Made by a program: the position numbers and the translations under genes. From Aselliscus stoliczkanus (Eukaryota > Chordata > Mammalia > Chiroptera > Hipposideridae), in assembly GCA_033961575.1 (NCBI GenBank), contig CM066740.1, positions 88,953,117-89,017,116 of the forward strand: 64,000 nt of DNA, given 5' to 3'. Positions 22,347 to 34,360 of this stretch are shown piece by piece. The stretch's first letter is position 1, and every line of letters starts with the position of its first letter. The notes under the pieces were generated by a model. It was not told the DNA's origin, did not search any database, and saw only the letters and a list, made by a program, of their open reading frames with translations.

Positions 22347-25300
22347 CTGCCAAAACAAAGAAAACCAACAAAACAGATCACATTCTAACACCTTTGATTT
22401 CTTCGGAGCTAAACCAACATCTATGAATTTCAGATGGGCTCAAAGCAAAGTATGCCAGGATCAAGGGAATTAGGACAATTTGGAGAAGGATGAGACTGAC
22501 TGGGTTCCAAGGCCTGAAAATCTAAACCTATACGCAGGTACAAACATATTGCCTAGAAATCTGAATATATTATTCTTACATAACAATGTTATAAATGATA
22601 GTTCTCCAAACTTATCCTCAAATCTGTATTCAACCTCTGGGAAAATAGTTCAATACACTGTAACAACAAATTTAGGGGACTATTAAAATAATAAATGTCA
22701 AAGATTAAAATAAAAAACTAAACCTACATAGCTTAAAAATTCAAGTATCCAGCTGTTCTTGTCGCATATTCTCCCCAAATTACCTGGCTTCCAAATGCTT
22801 TTTCTGTCCGTCACCCAGTCAGCCTCACTCCTGAAGCTGTGACCAACCCTCCTCTCTCTGTCCCCAGTGGGTTTTGACTAAAATCTATTATGCAGTTTAC
22901 TCTGCAGGGCACAAAGAAGTCTGATATGGTCATGAACCTCAAGGAACCCACACGAGTTAAGACACACATATATAACACGTCAACAATGGTAATCATAAAG
23001 GAGTAGACTAAATAAATGCCACATGAGGTTACTGACAATTTAGCAGTGGAAAAGCTCACTATAGGCGGCAGGGGGTGGGGAGGGGGATGGAATATTCTAG
23101 AGCCACTCACCTGGGTAGACACCTCCAGGGCCTTCCTCCTCCACGTCACCCAGCATCTCTGTACCCAACTCCGCTTCTCCTGGCTCGCCAAGGACCTCTG
23201 CATTGGAAACGGGACACTGTGAGCCCAGGAAAGAGTAAAAACTCACTGCTTCCTGGTCATTTGCCGATGAACAAGGTGACCGATGTCAAGGAGTCAATAT
23301 GAAAACTTCCAAAGATTCAAACTACTGTTCTTGTGACTTTCCCCCAGCTGCTTGGGATAACTGGAAAATTAAAGCTCATTCAAACGATCTATTCATTTAT
23401 CACTTGTGGTTCAGGCGGTCAGGCTCAGGAGCCTACCACGCCTGTCCCCAACACCACCACTTCCTCACACATACATGGTGTCAAGTGTTGCTTCCTTTCA
23501 GGGTTTCTGATTTCATCTATGCTGAAGCACTGCGCGATAAAGCAGGCACCATGATCCCCCAACCCGCATGACAGACAGGAAAAAGCCACCAGCAGAACAC
23601 ATGACCCAGCTGAGGTCACGCTGTCATCTTTCTGACCGTCTGCCACTTTCCTCCCACTCCACTCTGCTCCAGTCACACTAAACTTCTTCTGTGTGTATGT
23701 GTTGTTAAAATTTTTATTGGGGAACAGCCATGGTCATTGGGTACACATTGCTTTCATGCTACAGTGGCATAGTTGACTCTTTTAAGGAGGGCGCAGCTCA
23801 CAGTGGCCTATGCAGGGATCGAACCGGCAACCTTGGTGTTAGCAGCACCACGCTCTAACCAACTGAGCTAACCGGTCAACCCACACTGACCTTCTTGACA
23901 ATCCTCCATGGACCTAAGTTTTAAAAGATTTTATCTACCAACAAAATGCACCTATAATGTAATAGCTAATATTTTGCATATAAAGATGTGACTCTATTAA
24001 GCAGCATTTCTAATCAACACAAAATAAACATTGTTGAGACCATGACTGGCTATAATTCCAGCCAAATGCCAAGGAAAATTCTTGGTTAGCTTATGCAGTC
24101 TGTCTCATCCCAGGTAACCAAGGGTTTCTTATCAAAGAATCTTAAGTATGTAAGTATTAAAAACAGCATGAGGACCCCTAGTCACGTTACACCATACTGC
24201 ATGTGATGGCATCTTATCTGTTAGTAAATGTTATCAAAATCTGACCATGTGACCACAGAGGAGGCGTGCGCAATGACCTTTCCAAAAGTCTCCACAAATT
24301 GAGGAGTGGTGACCCATTTCTCAAGCTGTCACAGATCAACAGAGGACCCCAAACCAACCAGAATCCAGGTGTGGCCTAGGCCACAGCCTACTGGCCGGAA
24401 TCGTAGGATGTCTGAGAGAATTCTGGGAGGGAGCCGCGACTTACTCAGCGAGACCAGGGTCTCATAGTTGCTCTTCATCACATTTCTGTAGAGCTCCTTC
24501 TGCCAGTCCTCCAGATTATCCCCCTCCTGCTCGGGAAAACAGACTCCATCATTTTCAAGTGACCGGGACACCTGAAATCACAAACGTCACACAATGAGTG
24601 CCTCTTGTTACAGGCCTGAAGGAAAAGTCAGCAATTTAGAATCTTAAATAACAGAATACCTTGGGGGCCTCCCCCTTGCTGCCCGGGGGCAGCCGCAGGA
24701 CCCAGAAGTTCCTGTTTCTCAGCAGGTTCTCCATGTTCTCCAGCCGCCTCTGCAGCAGCCCGTACTCCTGCAGCAGGGTCCCCAGCACGGCCCACTTGCC
24801 CTCCAGCTGGTTCCCGAACTCCACCGTTGTCTTCTCGCAGTCGGCCAGCTTCTTCTCGGCTGTCCCGGTCCGTCCCTCCAGGCTCTGTAGCCTGGCGGCC
24901 TGGGACTCCATCTTCTTCTCCACAGCTTGAATGGCGGCCACCACTGTCCAGAGTGAGATCTCTGTCGTCTGCAAATAGGAGCTATTCTCTGTCGCTTGTG
25001 GGGGCAGCGTGGAAGAAGCCAGAGGTGTGGAGCGGCGCTTCCGCCTGTGCTGAAGAACCAGATACAGGGTCGCAGTCGGCACCATTTCCAAAAATCCAGT
25101 AAAGGAAACAATGGGTCCGGTGGGTCCAGGAGCGCTTAGAGCTAGAACCTAGCTTCTACTAGTTTTTTTACATTTAAAAAGTATGTTCTTTTGTATTCTG
25201 ATACGGCAAGTTACATCTGTGCATTGTAATAATAATTAACAAAACCCCAAAAAGTAGAAAGGGATGGAGGGAGGGAAGATTATGTACAGTACCACCAGTG

Positions 25301-28300
25301 AGAAGTAAGCTGTTAGACTTCTGGTGTTTTTCCTACTTTTTTTCATTTTTTAACTTAATTATTTCTCAACAAAATTGAAATCATACTGTACATACATTTT
25401 GTTACTTGCTTTTCACACACAGCATAGTCTCTAAGACTTACCTCTGTCGATATTCATTTTTTAAATGAATTTCTTTCTAGTTGATATTTTGGGCTATTTG
25501 TAATATTTTACTATGATAAATACTACAATTTTTTTTTTTTTAAAGATTTTATTGGGGAATCGGGGAAGGGGAACAAACAAGTTGCTGTCTTTTAATTCTT
25601 CAGTCTAGTTGCGGAGGATGTTGCTTCACTGGCCCATGTTGGTATCGTCATTGCGCTCTTCCCGGATGAGGCAGATCGGTCGCTGGCCTCTGGATGTTGC
25701 TCACCGCGGCTCTTGGCGGCTCACGCTGGCTGCCGGCCGCTCACTGTAGCCTATGGCAGCCCACTGCAGCAGGGGCTGCAGCCTACACCATCGCCGGGGC
25801 TCGCACAGCCCAGCTCCAGGTGGAGCTGTTGTTAGCTGTAGAGGGCAGTGTCACTGGCCCTCATATGTGGGATCCGAACCGGGGCCGCTGGCATCCCAAA
25901 ACCAGCTCTTAAAGCTCTTAACCAATGCGCCACTCGGCCGGCCCTGATAAATAATATAATTTATATCCATTCTTGGCTCCACATTCCTGCCAAGACTCCA
26001 CTGTTGATCTTGTCACCCTTTCAGCGGCTCTTTACAGTAAAGACAAAGTTCCTTAGCAGGACCTACAAGACTCATTCATTTTTACACCCCAGCAGCAAGC
26101 ATAAGTGAATAATACCTACCAAATCCTTAGTAAACATTCACTGAAATGATCTAAGTCCTCTGACGTTGTTCTTATACTTCTCATTTTTATGGTCTGCCCT
26201 GGACAGTACGAAAATCACTATGGCGGAAGTTCAAAGTGACTAAAACCAACACTTGGGATGTTTTCCCAAAGCTGCCTTCTTACCCACTTTGTCCCACTAC
26301 GTGGGACATTTCAGTCCTAACCTCCCAAAGCTTCGTGTCCTTTTCTATGACACATTTTACTCAGGGCTGCTTCTCTCACCACAATGAGGACGCTGAGACC
26401 AAGATACTAAAAACACATACATGTTTCCTGGCCATTCACATTTCCCCTTCAGTGAGCTACCCGCTGAAGTCATATCTGTTTATCTTTTGGGTTATCTGAC
26501 TTTTCCTTACTGTCTCATAGGAGTTCTCTGTAAATTCTGAATACTAATCTTTACCAGCTATATATATTGCAAATATCTTCTCCTTATTTGGGCCTCTGTT
26601 TTTTACTCTCTTTATTATCATTTGATTAAAAGTCCTTAACTTTAATGTAGTTGAGTTTTATCAGTATTAATTATCTTATGGTTTGAACTTTCATGTCAGG
26701 TGTTAAAAAAAATCTATATTCCACAATACTGTCTTCTAAATACTTTATAGTTTTGCCTTTAACATTTACCTATTTACCTCAACTAGAATTGATTTTTGTG
26801 TACGGTGCAAGGCTCAATTTTCATATGGGAAATCTACAGATCTAACTAAATAATGAAAAATCCATTATTTACCCACCAATCTACAATGAATTGAGTTCTC
26901 TTACAGTGTGCTTCTGGCATCTCTATCCTGTTCTATGGATCAATTTTTTTATCACTTTACCAATATTACCATCTTAATGACCATAGCTTTTTGATAACAA
27001 TTGATATCTGGTAAGACAAGCCCTATCTCCTTGTTTTACAGGAATATATTGAAAAATTTGGGACTGTTGAAATCCTACAAACGTAAAAGGTTTCACAAAA
27101 ATATCCTTAGAGATTTTGTCTGGAACTGCATCAAATCCATAGATAAATTTGAGAAGTGACATCTTTAGCATAAAATGTTTCAATCCATATACATAGTATA
27201 TACATACTCCTTTTTAAAAGTATTTTTAGCGTAATTAGACTGAAGAACAAAAAGACAGCAACTTGTCTGTTCCCCTTCCCCGATTCTCCAATGCTGTTCT
27301 CCTCCCCCAATTCCCCAATAAAAATCTTTAAAAAAAAATAAAAGTATTTTTAGGGCTGGCTGAGTGGCACCTTGGTTAAGAGCTTGCTTGGGACACCAGC
27401 GGCTCCGGTTCGGATCCCACATATGAGGGCCAGTGACACTGCCCTCTATAGCTAAGATGGTGAACAACAGCTTCACCTGGAGCTGGGCTGCTGAGAGTCC
27501 TCAGGACGGCATAGCTGCAACCCTTGCAACAGTGGGCTGCCATAGGCTACAGTGAGCGGCCAGCAGCCAGCATGCGCGGCTGGCAGCTGGTGTGAGCTGC
27601 CAAGAGCTGCTGTGAGCGGCCGACTGGAGGCCGGCGACCGATCTGCCTCACCAGGGAAGAGCGCAATGATGATACCAACATGGGCCAGTGAAGCGATGTC
27701 CTCCACAACTAGACTGAAGAACAAAAGGACAGCAACTTGTCTGTTCCCTTTCCCCAATACCCCAATAAAATCTTTAAAAAAAAAAAGTATTTTTAATATC
27801 TTAATATATGTAAACATATTCCCAAGTTAACTGTTTCAATCAACAGTTGCTGTATAACAAAGGATCCCCAAATTTAGTGGCTTACGATATCTATTTTCCT
27901 CATGAATCTGCAATTAAATGAGGCTTTGGCAGGGACACTCTGTTCCTCCGCCACTCCATGTCAAGTGGGGCAGGCCGCAGGCAGGCAGGCAGGCAGGGGC
28001 TGGATTCCCTGAGGAACCCCACGCCACATGGAGAGGGCACATGGGGATGTTCTGCTCAACAGCCCTACCTAAGGTTCCTGTCCAGTCAGCATCAACTGCC
28101 AGAACACATTTTATTTCTACTAGGCTTATTATTTTTTTTGCCTTCTCTCTTTTTTCATTAATCTCTCTATACATAGAAATTATATATGTGGGATATATGT
28201 GAAAAAAATTGATCATATCCTCTCTATATATTTGCTGTCCAGCCACTAGAAACATGTGGTTGTTTAAAATGAAATAAAAATGAAATTAAAAATCCAGTTC

Positions 28301-31300
28301 CTCAGCCATACTAGCTCAATAGCTACATGTTACTTTGGCTACTATGCTGAGAAGTGCAGAGAGAGTATTTCCATCATCTCAAAAAGTTCTATAGGATGTA
28401 CTATGCCCTCACTAATTTTTTTCTGCTTGATCAAATACTAAGGCTATGTTAAAATCTTCCAGTATGGCAGTGAATTTTCCTTGTAGTCCTCTCAACTTTT
28501 GTTTTATATATTTTGAAGCTCAATAGGTGCATATAAGATTAGAAATGTCCTATCAAGCTGGTAAATTGAGTCTTTTACCATTATAAAAGTAGTAGTAGCC
28601 CTCTATCTCTAGCAATATTAACATAGTTAAGTAAATTTTCTTTTGATTAATATTAACCTGGTATATGTTTTCATATTCTTTTATTTTTATTTTTTTATTA
28701 TTATTTTTTTGAGGGCAGTGTCACTGGCCCTCATATGTGGGATCCGAACCGGGGCCACAGGCATCCCAAAACCAGCTCTTAACCAATGTGCCACTTGGCC
28801 GGCCTTCATATTCTTTTATATTCAACCATTTCTACACTTTACTTTGAATTGTACCTCTTATAAACCATATAGTTGGATTTACCCCATCCTGCCAATCTTT
28901 GCCTTTTAACTAGAACGTTTAGTCCATTTACATTTACTGCATGTTTATCTACTTTTACCTTTTCGTGCTACTTATCACATCTTTATCTTCTTTGTTGCCT
29001 TATTTTAGATGATTTTTTTTCTTATTCTAGTATTCCCCCTCTTAATTTCTAAGTTATGTAGCCAATTTCTAGTCTTTTAGCAACTATCCTAGAAATTATG
29101 GGAAACATACTTACAGCAACCTTTAAACATCTGAATTCTGATCCTCTTTCCCTAACTTTTACATCAGTGCTGCCATGTATACTAATTCTGCCTTTTTTTA
29201 AAATCTGAGATTATTACTGTTTTATTCAGTCAATATTTATTTAGATTTACTCATTTTCATGGACCATAATACTTTCTTACACTGTCTGACTTTCCATTTG
29301 GGTGTTTTCTTTCTTTCTTTCTTTTTTTTTTGCCTTTTCTGCATTTGGGATAATTTTCCTTTTACCTGAAGTATATCCTTTAGAATTTCCTTTTTTTAAA
29401 AAACAAGATTTTATTGGAGAATTGGGGGAGGAGAACAGTGTTGGGGATCGGGCAAAGGGAACAGACAAGTTCCTGTCCTTTGGTTCTTCAGTCTAGTTGT
29501 GGAGGACGTTGCTTCACTGGCCCATGTTGGTATTATCATTGCGTTCTTCCCTGGTGAGGCAGTCGCTTGCTGGCAGTCACTTATGGTGGCTCATGGCAGC
29601 TACCAGCCAGCCCCACTGCAGTCTATGATGTCGCCGGCGAGTCATGACAGTCCAGCTCCAGGTTGAGCTGTTGTTCACCATCTTAGCTGTAGAGGGCACA
29701 GCATCACTGGCCTGCATGTAGGATCTGAACCTGGGCCCTGCTGCTCAGAGCTGACATCCCAAGCCAACTCTTAACTAATGCATCACTCGGCCAGCCCTAG
29801 AATTTCCTTTAATGACAGTATATTAGTAGCAAATTGTCAGTGTTAATTTGTCTGAAAATATCTTTATTTTACCCTTGTTTTTTTAAACATACTTTTGCTG
29901 AGCATAAAAATAGGGGATCATGGTTATTTTCCTTCAGCCTATTGATATCACTCTACTACTGTCTGGCTTCCATTGTTGCTGGAGAAGCTGGACTCCACTA
30001 GTCTTACAGTAGTTCACTTGAAGGTAATCTGTCTTTTTTCTTTGGCTTTTAAGAATTCTCTCTGCCTTGCATTCTGTTCTTTCACTATTATGCATCTAGG
30101 TAGATTTCTTTTTGTTTATCCTGATTGGGATCTATTGGGTTCCAATGTATTAGTATTTGTGTCAGTCCTACAATATTCTCAGCCGTTAGTCATTCATCAA
30201 ATATGGCCCACAGTGCAGATTGCTTGAGTGTATTAGTGTGTGTGTAAGCACGAGCGCGTGTGTTTTCCCTCTGGAATTCCAGTATGTTTTTCTTCTGGAA
30301 ATTCAATATCTGAAATCTTTGAAGGTCTACTTTCGTTGCCCATTATTTTTACTGGCTTTTATTCATAGTTTTTCATTACTTGTTTGGTAATTTTTTATTC
30401 TGAGCTAATTTTTTTTGGAATTTTATCTGTGAGAATTATTTGAAGTCTGAGTTAAATAGAGACTTTTCTAGGGAAGATTTGTGTTTATTTCTGATAGGCA
30501 GCTAGCTGGAGGTTCCACTGTAAAATAATTCTTGGTTTAAGGTTTCTTGGACCATCCAGGTCATACAAATTCAGCAATAAACCCATTTAAGGGTCACCAT
30601 GAATGTTGCCCTTTGAAGTCTCAGCTTTATGGGATTAGGGTAGGAGGCTTCTTATATTCCGCACCTTAGGCTCTGAGCTTCCGCTTCTATTTTCCAGGCC
30701 TCTTGAGGTCATAAACATCATAGATGAATATTCAGCAACAGCCCTCAAGGTTGGCTTCAGAACCCTGCTTATCTATTAAGAGCTCCCTCTTTTACTTCGT
30801 TTTTGGGCTCCAAGTATTCTTCACTAACATATTTCAAATATATTTGTGTTTTTCCCCCCAGCATTTTTAGTTGTTTTCATCGGCGTACCTACTTGGCCAT
30901 ATTGTCCAATGTGTGGTCTAGAATCCTCACCTGCAGAGACTATGTCTAAGAACAGAAATGTGCTCAAGGACAACTGAAATCCATTCTACAATGACAGATC
31001 CATGAGTTACTTAAAGTGTAGTGTGGGATTTTGGCAGATCTTTAATGACTTCTTTTTAACAAGATCTGTTGATGACAGGGAGGTGACTGTGCACTGACAA
31101 GTCAGGAAGAACGACTCTGTGACGTGTCCTCCTGGCCCACTTTAATACAAGTTGGGTCTTGAGGAAAAGCCACCTCTTTGACTGGATCACCTTAGTTTAA
31201 AGAAGTCAGACGAAGTAAATACTGTAAATGTTGGTGTCTTGCCTTTGAAATTCAACTGCAACTACTGGACAGCCCACACTGGGTTCTCTAAGTCTTCCAC

Positions 31301-31608
31301 TACTTTCCCTCTTAGTTCTTACCCACTTCCTACAAGCATGAAAAATATAGGGCATCTTGCTCATGGTCAAGTTTTCACCACAGATTCTCCTTAGCCTCAA
31401 ATCTCACAAGATCTCATATGGTTTTGAAAATGTTTCTAGACCAAGAAAGCTGAGTTAAAAACGCACTTAGGGCCGGCCGAGTGGCTCCGTTGGTTAAGAG
31501 CTTGCTCAAGAGTGCGAGCTGAGCTCTGAGCCACAGCAGTTCGATGCTCAGCCCGAGCTGAGCTGCTGCTAAGTTGCCAACAGGTGGCAGGGGGGCTCAG
31601 CTAAAAAA

Positions 31609-31647
<39 letters not shown>

Positions 31648-32527
31648 GGGACGACCGAGTGGCGCGGTGGTTAAGCACTGGCTTGGGAAGCCAGCGGCCC
31701 CGGTTCGGGTCCCACATGGGAGGGCCAGTGACACTGCCCTCAAAAAAAAAAAAAATCAAAACAAAAACCCACTTAATTCCGCCTGCCCTTTCCATAGCAC
31801 ATCCTCTTCTATTATCAAATTAACGCACTACTTAGGAAGAGCCTGAGAATGTCCGAGCTGGCAGGAGCCTCAGGGATCGCCTGGCAACCAGAGGAACACT
31901 GCACAGCTAAGGAGATGCAAGCCTGCCTGCCACCCAGCTTTCCGACCCCATGCCCAGGACCTCCTCACCTGAAGCTCCGGGCCTCGGCATCCCAGAATGG
32001 GGGTGTTGGGGGAGGGTGCCGGGGAGACGTGGGGCAGTTCGCCTACAGAACCCTGCGACTCCCCCGTGGGGTAGCGCCTGCCTCCAAGGACGGGACGCCC
32101 AGCCTGACCTCAGCCTGAGGCTGCAGCCCCGGGGCCGTCGCGGGAGAAAGTGGCCGAAGGGGCGGGCGGCGCACACCGGGCCAAGCTGCTCGCGCAGACG
32201 CGGAGTCCTGGGGCCCCGGCGAGCCCCCTGCGCCCCACTTTCCCATCCGCGCCACCTCTGCAGCCTCTCTTTGGGCACAACGGAGAAAACGTGAGGACGG
32301 CCCCAGATGCAGACCCACGGGAGCGAGCAAGCCTCGGAGACGTTTCCCGGCCGGGGCTCCGGCCCCACGCGGAGGGAGCCCCCCACGGGGAGCCCTGGGG
32401 CGGCGGGGTTCAGCCGCGCAGGCGACACCTGCGGGCGCCCCGCCCCCCCCGGGGCCCCGCCGTCCCGAGCGCGCCCCGACTCGTGCCCGCGGAGGCCGCC
32501 TACCCGAGCCGGCGCCGACTCCGCCAT
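21484..32527 (-). CDS. ZNF212: ZNF212 KRAB-like C2H2 zinc-finger protein (whole gene, 5 coding exons)
   Basis: The coding exons are 32504-32527, 24660-25049, 24445-24571, 23111-23197 and 21484-22346. They join in phase to 496 residues, close to the human length as I recall it (495). Order of parts: MAESAPAR start; a basic RRKRR stretch, then the coiled-coil HUB1/DUF3669-type domain (to 138); a degenerate KRAB A box (139-181); an acidic linker; LKQE near 216; and four C2H2 fingers at about 317-339, 370-392, 428-450 and 456-478, with all ligands present. Only the last two fingers share a TGERP linker. The protein ends [17 protein letters not shown], nearly the human C terminus. It is expected to be nuclear. 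Human ZNF212 has been reported to bind TRAIP, which I recall but cannot confirm here. Confidence 0.93.
22347..23110 (-). other. ZNF212 intron 4
   Basis: AT-rich sequence with no recognisable repeat or exon. Confidence 0.55.
23111..23197 (-). CDS. ZNF212: ZNF212 exon 4, acidic linker
   Basis: The exon has 87 nt, phase 1 to phase 1, with acceptor AATGCAG|AG and donor CCAG|GTGAGT. It encodes [20 protein letters not shown] followed by EGPGGVYP. Small phase-1 cassettes like this follow the KRAB exon in all three genes. Confidence 0.85.
23703..23881 (-). repeat. tRNA-derived SINE, second family
   Basis: In reverse it reads GGGTTGACCGGTTAGCTCAG, then a GGTTCGATCCCTGCA B box and a CCCCAATAAAAATTTT tail. 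It resembles other bat tRNA SINEs. It lies in ZNF212 intron 3 (23198-24444). Confidence 0.75.
24445..24571 (-). CDS. ZNF212: ZNF212 exon 3, degenerate KRAB A box
   Basis: This 127-nt exon encodes [17 protein letters not shown], then [18 protein letters not shown] and YETLVSL. The usual VTFxDVAVYF start is absent and the EW tryptophan is glycine (GGG). The second half of the box is intact. The intron to exon 2 is only 88 nt. Confidence 0.88.
24660..25049 (-). CDS. ZNF212: ZNF212 exon 2, coiled-coil HUB1/DUF3669-type domain
   Basis: The exon has 130 codons in phase 0, with acceptor TTCTTCAG|CAC and donor AAG|GTATTC. It encodes [13 protein letters not shown], then [17 protein letters not shown] and the conserved helix ending [17 protein letters not shown]. 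In the last 220 nt it differs from the ZNF282 copy at roughly ten or more sites. Confidence 0.92.
25528..25944 (-). repeat. long composite tRNA-derived SINE
   Basis: Head GGGCCGGCCGAGTGGCGC at the right end, tail CCCCGATTCCCCAATAAAATC at the left. TGATAAATACTACAAT and TGATAAATAATATAAT flank it. Confidence 0.9.
26480..27200 (-). mobile_element. antisense L1 fragment
   Basis: The reverse strand reads TCTATGGATTTGATGCAGTTCC and upstream L1 ORF2-like text, with many stops. Family assignment is by eye. Confidence 0.65.
27235..27341 (+). repeat. tail fragment of a long SINE
   Basis: Only the 3' part is present: GACTGAAGAACAAAAAGACA, the CCCC-rich region, and AATAAAAATCTTT with an A tail. Confidence 0.75.
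27354..27788 (+). repeat. full-length long composite SINE
   Basis: The clearest plus-strand copy: short-SINE head and body, a middle region (GGGCTGCCATAGGCTACAGT), then the CCCCAATAAAATCTTT tail. AAAAGTATTTTTA flanks both ends. Confidence 0.9.
28684..28804 (-). repeat. short tRNA-derived SINE
   Basis: Reverse-oriented head GGCCGGCCAAGTGGCAC with a T-rich left end. TTCATATTCTTTTAT is duplicated on both flanks. Confidence 0.9.
29395..29796 (-). repeat. long composite tRNA-derived SINE
   Basis: It reads in reverse from GGGCTGGCCGAGTGATGC to the CCAATAAAATC tail. TAGAATTTCCTTT flanks both ends. Confidence 0.87.
31470..31756 (+). repeat. two SINEs in tandem inside one target-site duplication
   Basis: The first unit (31470-31647) ends in an (AAAT)n tail of about 45 bp. 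The second unit (31648-31756) begins GGGACGACCGAGTGGCGC. AAAAACGCACTTA before the pair and AAAAACCCACTTA after it suggest that the second landed in the tail of the first, or that a dimer inserted. Confidence 0.85.
32504..32527 (-). CDS. ZNF212: ZNF212 coding exon 1 (start codon)
   Basis: The exon encodes MAESAPAR and ends CGG|GTAGGC in phase 0. A 35-codon upstream ORF ends 17 nt before this ATG. Confidence 0.88.
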
Positions 32528-32543
32528 GGCTGCCAGTCGCCCC

Positions 32544-32651
32544 TCAACAGCCGGACCCCGCCGGATACCCCTCGGGCTGCGCGCCGGTCCCCTGGGCGCC
32601 CCGGGCCCCTCCTCGAAGCGACCACCAGGACCGTGTTGACACAAGGTGCAT
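32544..32651 (-). other. upstream ORF in the ZNF212 5' region
   Basis: The 35-codon frame begins MHLVSTRSWW and ends in TGA at 32544. It is out of frame with the main ATG. Its first codons match the main ZNF282 start, MQFVSTR. Whether it is transcribed depends on the unknown start site. Confidence 0.6.
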
Positions 32652-33279
32652 TGTGGGAGTGCGGCCCTCCGCGACCAAGACCGGCTCTGGCCGCCCGCCC
32701 CCCGCGCGCGGGATTCCCATTGCGCCCCCGTGTGGCCGGAGGGGGAACAGCAGCTCGGCGCTCGGGGCCGGGGAGGGCTGAGTGGCTCCAAGTCCAGTCC
32801 ACGGGCCTTTGTGTGTCTTCTACGTGCCCAGCGCTCTGTTAGGTGCTTTGAGGGATTTCAACTTGTATAAAACTCAGACTTTGCTCTGAAGGAAGAACAT
32901 GTCATCTAATAGTTGGGGAAAAGAGCTATGGTCCCAAATGGCAAGTGGTTAGAAACTAGAAACACACTTCCCATCTCAACAGTGTGGGGGCAGGTGCCCA
33001 GAACAACCCCACTGTAGCCTATTATTTACAGTAATCACGTGCCCTGGATTTCTAATAGCTAATCCAGTGTATGTGCTGCATGTTAAACAATGTGTTTGGA
33101 GTTTTAGTTTGGAAGACATGACAGCATCACCGCTTGATCACCCAATACACAACACTACCGCAGCCATACTTGCCTAATTTGTGCCACATTATCTCTATAG
33201 TGATTTGCAATGAATTTCCACTTCAATGATAGACATAAGCTCTTTCTCTGAGAACTAAATTTTTACCTTCACATGACTA

Positions 33280-33550
33280 GGTCTTTAGCATGTGGGGCTC
33301 AGGTAAGACTTTACCTCCTCAGAGACATTCCCTATCCACCCTGTCTACAGCCCAGCACCCTTCTTCACCCCAACACTCAGTCTAGTTACCCTCCTCGAAA
33401 GTTTTCATAGCATTTATCACTATCTGAAATAACTCATTTTTCCCATTAGTTTACATGGTAATGATGTATCTCTTCTACCAAAATGTCCTTCCAAGGCATC
33501 CTCCATTTCTTGCACACAGAAGTGCTCATAAACATTTTTGGATGATTCAA
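33280..33550 (+). repeat. L2-like LINE fragment
   Basis: CTCAGAGACATTCCCTATCC followed by AGCATTTATCACTATCTGAA is the usual order of the L2 3' region. No poly(A) end was seen. Confidence 0.5.
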
Positions 33551-34129
33551 TGGTGATTCAGAGAGTAAGGCTAGGAAAAATCACCTCTAAGAGAAGGCAT
33601 GATGTCCGGGTCAGCAGATGGCCAGGAGGTTGATTGAATCATTAATATCTAAAGAAAGGATGGGCTAGGCAGAGGAAAACATCAGCCACAGAGATATGTC
33701 CAGGGTCTGACCTATTCTCAGGCCAATAAAAACATACTGCAGATACAAAACATAATGTTCCACAATTGTGGAAACAGACATATCAGGACATATGATATTG
33801 AGGTCATTAAACAGTTACGTTATAGAACTCACATCCTCTATTCCATTTCGATATTCATCAGGCAACCGTCTGATGATGCAGGTACCTACTGGGAGATGAC
33901 ATGCACTTCAGGCTGGACAAATGTCCAGTCCACCCCTGGAAATTATTAAACTGATACTCTGGATTATCCAACAGTCTCTTGAGTCGGCATGATTTAGCAT
34001 CCCTGATTCTGATCCTGGAAGTCTGGAAAAATATTTAGATCACATTTCCAGCATGCAAGTGAGGCAGCACCAGGCACTGGTTTGCAGTCTCATGGGCTTT
34101 CAGAGATGGTGTCACACATTGAGTTAGAA

Positions 34130-34360
34130 AGTGGGGCCAAGGAGTGAGACCATCCGGGTCCCTAGCCCAATACTACCACTTATTACTCGTAGATATGGAC
34201 CTTGGGCAAGTCATTAACTTATCAGCATCTCCATTTCCTCCTTATCAGTGGGAAATAATAGCATATATCTATCTCATAAAGTTGTGCCGCCTAAATAAGC
34301 ACTGGTTCAAGTGCTTAGAACAGTGCCTGTCATAGGGTAAGAGCTCAAGACTGATTATTC
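34130..34360 (+). repeat. MIR-like ancient SINE
   Basis: ACCTTGGGCAAGTCATTAAC, then CTCATAAAGTTGTG and GCTTAGAACAGTGCCTGTCA, in MIR order. Confidence 0.7.

Larger units (their letters stand above)
28300..30900 (-). mobile_element. antisense L1-type LINE remnant, interrupted by two SINEs
   Basis: Text such as CCTTTTAACTAGAACGTTTA, GTCTGGCTTCCATTGTTG and TGCATCTAGGTAGATTTC matches remembered antisense L1 ORF2 sequence. It is heavily decayed, and the borders are approximate. Confidence 0.6.
25050..32503 (-). other. ZNF212 intron 1 (7.5 kb)
   Basis: Filled largely by two antisense L1 blocks and seven SINE pieces, listed separately. No exon was found. Confidence 0.7.
32130..32800 (-). promoter_or_regulatory. 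ZNF212: CpG-island promoter region of ZNF212
   Basis: CpG-dense sequence around the start at 32527. At 32646-32661 the plus strand reads GTGCATTGTGGGAGTG, which resembles a ZNF143 (SBS-type) site. A similar block overlaps the ZNF282 start. Confidence 0.7.
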
